Positions 18,925 through 22,853 of a stretch of DNA of 22,853 nucleotides are shown here, piece after piece. Made by a program: the position numbers and the translations under genes. The DNA lies in IMG/VR virus record IMGVR_UViG_3300017959_000027, positions 1 to 22,853 of that record, one strand, 5' to 3'. The stretch comes from a virus. The stretch's first letter is position 1, and every line of letters starts with the position of its first letter. The notes under the pieces were generated by a model. That model searched no databases, was not told the origin of the DNA, and saw only the letters and a program-made list of their open reading frames with translations.

Positions 18925-19677
18925 ATGACGGACTCTATCGAAGTCATCATCCTAGCGCAGGGGGCGCAGCGGCGGCTGGGAAACCATGCAGGGCCCAGGC
19001 AACTCCTGCCGCTGCCAGCGTGCGGCGGCGCACCGATACTGTCGCGGACGCTGCGGCAACTAAGCGAGATCGGTTGCCCGGTGACGGTGATGGTGGTGGC
19101 CGAGTCCGCGTTCACTGATGCCCTGTTTCAGATCGCGAAGTGGCGGGTCTACACCACAAGCGTCGAGTTGCCGGTGCCGGGGAACTCCGCCCTCAAGGGG
19201 ATCGCTCGCTACCTTGAGCTCCGCGACGCCCAGGGGCGCCGCTACCAGCGCACCATCGTGCTCTTGGGAGATGTCGTGTACTCCTGGGACTGCCTGCTGG
19301 AGATCTGGGACATGTCCCAGGAGTACGGGTTCGTCGGCAGCCGGAATCTCTCCCTGTCGAAGGGCGATCTGTGGGGCGCCGGGTGGTCGAGGCCGTACGA
19401 AGACTGGATGCTGACCAACCTTCGCGACGCCTTGCTGCGACATCCCCCGTTCGACGACGATCCGGAACCCGGTCAACTCCGCCGGTGGATCAGCGGCATG
19501 CAACGCGGCGACCTCGCCGACCATATCGTGAAGCTTCGGCGGGCGGCCCACTACGCGGACGTGGACGACTACACCCACGACATCGACATCGCGCACGATC
19601 TGGTGCTCCTGCCCGAGTTGTCGGCGCTCGCCGCCACAGACGATGCTAAGCACGGCGTGATCTGGACCAACCCGTGA
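18925..19677 (+). CDS. Nucleotidyltransferase-like protein (MobA/GT-A fold), 250 residues
   Basis: The N-terminus VIILAQGAQRRLGNHAGPRQ, then LLPL...GGAPILSRTLRQL, matches the nucleotide-binding loop of NTP-transferases (LAAGxGxR ... PKxLL ... G.PIL.R.L), with Arg replacing the usual Lys in PRQLL. IVLLGDVVYS carries the family's metal-binding Asp. DDYTHDIDIAHDLV near residue 215 resembles the terminal D-I-D-T-x-x-D-L motif. Such enzymes activate sugars or cofactors as nucleotide conjugates. In a viral genome this suggests glycan or capsule-related modification. The substrate cannot be read from sequence. It keeps most key positions, so activity is plausible. Confidence 0.75.
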   Translation: MTDSIEVIILAQGAQRRLGNHAGPRQLLPLPACGGAPILSRTLRQLSEIGCPVTVMVVAESAFTDALFQIAKWRVYTTSVELPVPGNSALKGIARYLELRDAQGRRYQRTIVLLGDVVYSWDCLLEIWDMSQEYGFVGSRNLSLSKGDLWGAGWSRPYEDWMLTNLRDALLRHPPFDDDPEPGQLRRWISGMQRGDLADHIVKLRRAAHYADVDDYTHDIDIAHDLVLLPELSALAATDDAKHGVIWTNP

Positions 19678-19753
19678 GCTGGCAGATCTGGCCTCGATCA
19701 TCGGTTGGCATCGTCGTCATCTGGGGCTGACAGAATGCCAGGGGAAAGGCAAC

Positions 19754-20008
19754 GTGAAGATCACACAACACATCGATTTGGCGTTGTGGCCGTACCTGCG
19801 AAGCGGCGTCGCCTGCGCGGCGCTGATGGTCGTCTACTTCGTGGGCATCGGAGCCATCGCCCTGCTTGTACAACCACTCTGGCTCATGGTCGCATGCGAC
19901 GCCGTCGCACTGGCCTTCGCCATGCTGTCGATAGGCTCGCGCCATAGATACGCGCTGTGGAGAGATTCGCACGCTCGCACAAGTACGCGCCGGAGGGCCT
20001 CGCGATGA
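19754..20008 (+). CDS. 84-residue two-helix membrane protein
   Basis: It starts at GTG 19754 after GGGGAAAGG. Residues about 18-40 (GVACAALMVVYFVGIGAIAL) and 42-60 (QPLWLMVACDAVALAFAML) are two hydrophobic helices separated by a very short turn, a hairpin topology. The C-terminus is highly basic (RDSHARTSTRRRASR), so both ends probably face the cytoplasm. A holin would fit this size and shape, but no partner endolysin is adjacent and I rate that as speculation. It overlaps the methyltransferase-like gene by 4 bases. The 76-base gap before it shows nothing notable. Confidence 0.6.
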   Translation: MKITQHIDLALWPYLRSGVACAALMVVYFVGIGAIALLVQPLWLMVACDAVALAFAMLSIGSRHRYALWRDSHARTSTRRRASR

Positions 20009-21006
20009 ACGACATCATCACAGATCTACTCGGCAAGCGGGTCACCGTCAGCATGTGGATGACCAAGGGCTCCTCGCGGGACGCCGATGGCGACATGGTC
20101 CGGCTCATCACTGGGATCGTGCGGGCGATCGGGTCGGGGCCCGACTGTTTCATGGTGCTAGTGCAGACCGAGATCGCCCACAAGGGATCTCGCAAGGTCG
20201 GCGCGCTCACCATGTTCTCCATCGGCCCCAGGGGAGGTGTGGAAGTGGTGCCGGAGTCGGAGACCATGTTCAAGTATCGGCGCCTACAAGAACTGCTGCA
20301 CGCCGCGCAGATGCGCAAGGACGACTCGCTCCAGAAGGTCCACCTGGACGAGATGCAGGCCTTGTGGCCAGCGCTGTCCAAGGACGAGCAGTCGGTGACC
20401 GACAGGTGCACGAGAGCCCACGAGTACGTGTTTCAGTTCGCCAAGAGCGAGGACTACTACTACGACGCGGACGCCATTCGTGGGCCGCTTGCACCCAAGA
20501 CGCTTACAACCTTCGGCACCACGCGCCAATCCAAGGGTACCGATACGCTGGGCAAGGTGGCCTCCCACAACTGGGCGCGCGATGTCCCTGTGCGGAGGCC
20601 GAAGCTGGACGAGGATGGCGAGCACGCTGGCGCCAACAAGCGCTCGGTCTGGACGGTGCGCGATGCTGACCGCCTGAAGTTCGCCGAGGAGCAGGCGACG
20701 GTCTGGGCAGCGGTGGCTACCTACATCCGTGAACACCCCCACGGCAAGCACTCGGTCTGGCCCGTCACGCCCCAGCCGTACGCTGGTGCCCACTTCGCCA
20801 CCTTTCCGCCTGATCTGATCGAACCCTGCATCCTGGCCTGCTCGCGTCCTGGTGACCTTGTGCTGGACCCGTTCTTCGGCTCGGGGACCACGGGTCAGGT
20901 AGCCGAGAAGCACGAGCGGATCTGGATCGGGTTCGACATCAACCCCAAGTACGCCGAGCTCGCCAAGGAGCGCACGGCGCAACGCAGCTTGCCGCTGTCA
21001 CGGTAG
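20005..21006 (+). CDS. DNA methyltransferase-like protein lacking the DPPY catalytic half (333 residues)
   Basis: The ATG at 20005 has GGAGGG 8-9 bases upstream. Residues about 130-325 match the C-terminal half of beta-class N6-adenine/N4-cytosine methyltransferases: SVTDRCTRAHEYVFQFAKSE, YYYDADAIRG, SVWTV, GAHFATFPPDLIEPCI and the SAM-binding motif LDPFFGSGTTG (D288), with GFDINPKYAELAKER at the end. In that class the catalytic DPPY motif comes first. It is absent here and is replaced by an unrelated beta-barrel-like segment (residues 1-85, KRVTVSMWM; GDMVRLITGIVRAIG) and a helix. It may be a degenerate, fused, split or non-catalytic SAM-binding protein. Confidence 0.8.
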   Translation: MNDIITDLLGKRVTVSMWMTKGSSRDADGDMVRLITGIVRAIGSGPDCFMVLVQTEIAHKGSRKVGALTMFSIGPRGGVEVVPESETMFKYRRLQELLHAAQMRKDDSLQKVHLDEMQALWPALSKDEQSVTDRCTRAHEYVFQFAKSEDYYYDADAIRGPLAPKTLTTFGTTRQSKGTDTLGKVASHNWARDVPVRRPKLDEDGEHAGANKRSVWTVRDADRLKFAEEQATVWAAVATYIREHPHGKHSVWPVTPQPYAGAHFATFPPDLIEPCILACSRPGDLVLDPFFGSGTTGQVAEKHERIWIGFDINPKYAELAKERTAQRSLPLSR

Positions 21007-21018
21007 AAGGAGTTCGTC

Positions 21019-21429
21019 ATGGCGACCGAGTATCTATCCCCGTTCCATCTGTGCCCGCTTGCTCGTGTCGGATCGCTCATGTACTTCAGGCCACCTCCGC
21101 ACACCGACCAGCGTGTCCGCCTGGAGACCAACCGACAGATGCGAGACTACGTGGACAAACATCACCCGGGTGCCGCTCTGGCGCTGGGTACGGCCAGGCA
21201 GTTCATGGGCGAGACATGGCCCGGTCCCGCCAATCAGGTCATGATCGCGGTGTGTGACCGAGAGGACATCGAATCGGGCGGCGCGCTCGTTCTCGCCTTT
21301 ATCCTCGGGGGGATTGTCCCCAAGGGGGCCTCGATCCCTCCGGGGCACGATGCGGCGTCCGGATGTATTCCCTTCGACATGGAACATGCTTGGGCCGACG
21401 CCGAAGACAAATTCCCTCGCCGCAACTGA
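21019..21429 (+). CDS. 136-residue hypothetical protein
   Basis: AAGGAGTTC (21007-21015) precedes the ATG at 21019. The sequence mixes short strands and loops (YLSPFHLCPLARVGSLMYFR; NQVMIAVCDREDI) with one hydrophobic stretch, GALVLAFILGGIVPKG (about 88-103), that is borderline for a membrane helix. It ends with acidic/aromatic MEHAWADAEDKFPRRN. Family not recognised. It shares the ribosome-site cassette with the next gene. Confidence 0.65.
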   Translation: MATEYLSPFHLCPLARVGSLMYFRPPPHTDQRVRLETNRQMRDYVDKHHPGAALALGTARQFMGETWPGPANQVMIAVCDREDIESGGALVLAFILGGIVPKGASIPPGHDAASGCIPFDMEHAWADAEDKFPRRN

Positions 21430-21440
21430 AGGAGTTCATC

Positions 21441-22397
21441 ATGGCCGACCTCAAGATCGCCAAGCCAGCGACCGACGCCGAGAAGAAGACCCAGACCACC
21501 ACGGACACGTGGGAGTTCACGGCCGCGACCGCCAAGACCTGGCGCTCGCCGCCGTTCCAGCGCCCGCTCCGCGTGAATGACAAGGTCACGACCGCTGCTG
21601 CTGAGATCAAGGAGTCGGGCGGGGTCATCTCGGGCACCTTCACGATCGGGATCTTCGACAAGGAGCGCTGGCTCGTGGATGGCCAGCACCGCAGGGAGGC
21701 GTTCTACCTGAGCGGCTGCCCGACGGGTTATGTCGATGTGCGGATCATCCACTTCGATTCAATGGCGGACATGGCCGACGAGTTCGTGCGGGTGAACAGC
21801 CGCCTCGTGAACCTGAAGCCCGATGACATCGTGCGGGGGATGGAGGCGTCCTGCGAGCCGATCGCCAAGCTGCGGCGGAAGTGCTCCTACGTGGGCTACG
21901 ACAACGTGCGGCGCAACGAGCGCTCGCCGGTCATCGCCATGTCGCAACTCCTGCGCTGCTGGAACGGCTCGGCGAACGACACGCCCAGGACCGGAGGCGT
22001 GTCGGCCGCACAACTCGCGGAGCAATTCACCATGGACGACTGCGAACAGTTGATCCAGTTCATGGAGTGCGCGTTCACCGCCTGGGGCCGTGACCCGCAG
22101 AACAATCGGCTGTGGTCGAGCCTGAATTTGACCCTGTGCATGTGGCTCTATCGCCGGATCCACCTGACGGCGTACTCGGCGAAGACTCAGCGGGTGGACC
22201 GCGACCTCTTCACGAAATGCCTGATGACTGTCTCCGCTGCGGAGATCTATGTGGCGTGGCTCATGGGTCGCCAACTCTGCCCGCGTGACCTTGCTCCGGC
22301 ATACGGCAAACTCAAGGGATTGTTCTCGACACGGATCGAGAAGGAGACCGACAAGAAAGCGTATTTGCCTGCGCCATCCTGGACCTCGCACAGCTAG
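21441..22397 (+). CDS. DGQHR-domain (ParB/DndB-like) protein, 318 residues
   Basis: AAGGAGTTC (21429-21437) sets the ATG at 21441. The motif WLVDGQHRREAFYLSG (D80-G-Q-H-R84) is the DGQHR signature of a ParB-like nuclease/ATPase-fold family that includes DndB-type regulators. It is preceded by PFQRPLRVNDKVTTAAAEIK and followed by FVRVNSRLVNLKPDDIVRGM, both typical of the fold. The C-terminal 180 residues are helical. Viral members are common and mostly uncharacterised. Roles in DNA binding, in countering host DNA modification or in partitioning are all possible. No dnd genes are nearby. Confidence 0.8.
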   Translation: MADLKIAKPATDAEKKTQTTTDTWEFTAATAKTWRSPPFQRPLRVNDKVTTAAAEIKESGGVISGTFTIGIFDKERWLVDGQHRREAFYLSGCPTGYVDVRIIHFDSMADMADEFVRVNSRLVNLKPDDIVRGMEASCEPIAKLRRKCSYVGYDNVRRNERSPVIAMSQLLRCWNGSANDTPRTGGVSAAQLAEQFTMDDCEQLIQFMECAFTAWGRDPQNNRLWSSLNLTLCMWLYRRIHLTAYSAKTQRVDRDLFTKCLMTVSAAEIYVAWLMGRQLCPRDLAPAYGKLKGLFSTRIEKETDKKAYLPAPSWTSHS

Positions 22398-22410
22398 GGG
22401 AGCAACGATC

Positions 22411-22839
22411 ATGGCGAGGATCCCTGTCGACGAAGTCATCACCCATCTTCATGGGGTGGGCACGGAATACATCACAACCGACAAGGCCACCAAGCGCGTC
22501 ACCGGCGGCGGAATGGCAACGCTAGACATCGTTCGGCGAGCGGATGGGCAGGTGAGCGTGGACATCACATTCATGTTCCGGGGGTTCGAGTTCAGGGTGC
22601 CCCAGCAGGAGTGGGACAGGGTGATGGCGAGGATTCAGGGCCAGGATGGCGGGCACTTCGGTCGCGCGATCGATCTTCTTCAGGAGTGGTGCGGCAAGCG
22701 CGGTATCAAGATCGATGTTCGACAACAGACGCGATGCTACGTGTTTGCCAATCGCTTCCTCTATGCGGAACTCCCTCATGGCGAGCGGATGATGTTCGAC
22801 GGTCGTGAGTGGCACGTGGCTGAGAGGATCAAGTTCTGA
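22411..22839 (+). CDS. 142-residue hypothetical protein
   Basis: The ATG at 22411 follows GGGGAG at a usable distance. The product starts MARIPVDEVITHLHGVGTEY and has beta strands (MATLDIVRRADGQVSVDITF; MFRGFEFRVP), a central helix (EWDRVMARIQG) and a helix-strand end (FGRAIDLLQEWCGKRGIKID; YVFANRFLYAELPHG). No catalytic motif or membrane helix is visible and the family is not recognised. The stop overlaps the next start by one base. Confidence 0.65.
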   Translation: MARIPVDEVITHLHGVGTEYITTDKATKRVTGGGMATLDIVRRADGQVSVDITFMFRGFEFRVPQQEWDRVMARIQGQDGGHFGRAIDLLQEWCGKRGIKIDVRQQTRCYVFANRFLYAELPHGERMMFDGREWHVAERIKF

Positions 22840-22853
22840 TGACCGCCCGCAAG
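22839..22853 (+). CDS. Start of a further gene, cut by the window edge
   Basis: An ATG at 22839 overlaps the preceding TGA by one base and encodes MTARK before the window ends. The overlap is the same coupling style used through the window, which is the only support for calling it a gene. Confidence 0.35.

Noticed and set aside
1-22853. CRISPR arrays, transposons, rRNA
   Set aside because: No regularly spaced repeats of CRISPR size, no transposase or terminal repeats flanking genes, and no rRNA-like sequence were seen.

Overview
The window is a densely coded, GC-rich stretch of what looks like a viral (phage or provirus) genome or a virus-derived element of a high-GC bacterium. Genes are short and mostly of unknown function. 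They overlap by 1-4 bases at stop/start junctions, and many are unusually small membrane proteins. Recognisable products are typical phage cargo: ThyX, a DUF3310-like protein, an M23 peptidase, a DGQHR/ParB-like protein, an adenine/cytosine methyltransferase-like protein and a MobA-like nucleotidyltransferase. No terminase, portal, tail, integrase, polymerase, tRNA or rRNA is visible. Short-leader or leaderless promoters (TANNNT six bases before ATG) at divergent gene pairs fit a high-GC host such as an actinobacterium, but they do not prove it.

Layout. Positions 1-9458 are all on the plus strand and look like a virion-structural block. It holds about a dozen small proteins with one C-terminal membrane helix ending in Lys/Arg, an Arg-rich DNA-condensing protein (2863-4425), and two adjacent beta-rich proteins (4558-5133 and 5298-5930) that are my best capsid/spike candidates. 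Many of the small membrane proteins share an N-terminal leader of the form M-S/T-Y-x-R, then basic residues, then MGD or GDD. A 24-bp inverted repeat with a 79-base loop (7068-7194) sits between two of them. This arrangement suggests a tailless, membrane-containing virus, possibly with single-jelly-roll capsid proteins. That is inference: no packaging ATPase is in the window.

Positions 9463-22853 are an accessory and regulatory half. Three minus-strand cassettes (9463-9756, 12958-14143, 16737-17419) interrupt plus-strand operons. Each meets its left neighbour tail-to-tail and has a divergent promoter region on its right. This half contains a 598-residue protein combining a phage-type domain, a response-regulator receiver domain and a duplicated C-terminal domain. 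It also holds the M23 hydrolase carrying the same leader and anchor as the membrane proteins, a ThyX-DUF3310 nucleotide operon, a ribbon-helix-helix/zinc-ribbon pair, a nucleotidyltransferase, a methyltransferase that lacks its catalytic DPPY half, and a DGQHR protein.

How they might work together: the left block would build the particle (capsid, internal membrane proteins, condensed DNA core), and the M23 enzyme would sit in the virion membrane to open the cell wall. The right half would supply nucleotides, DNA modification and regulation.
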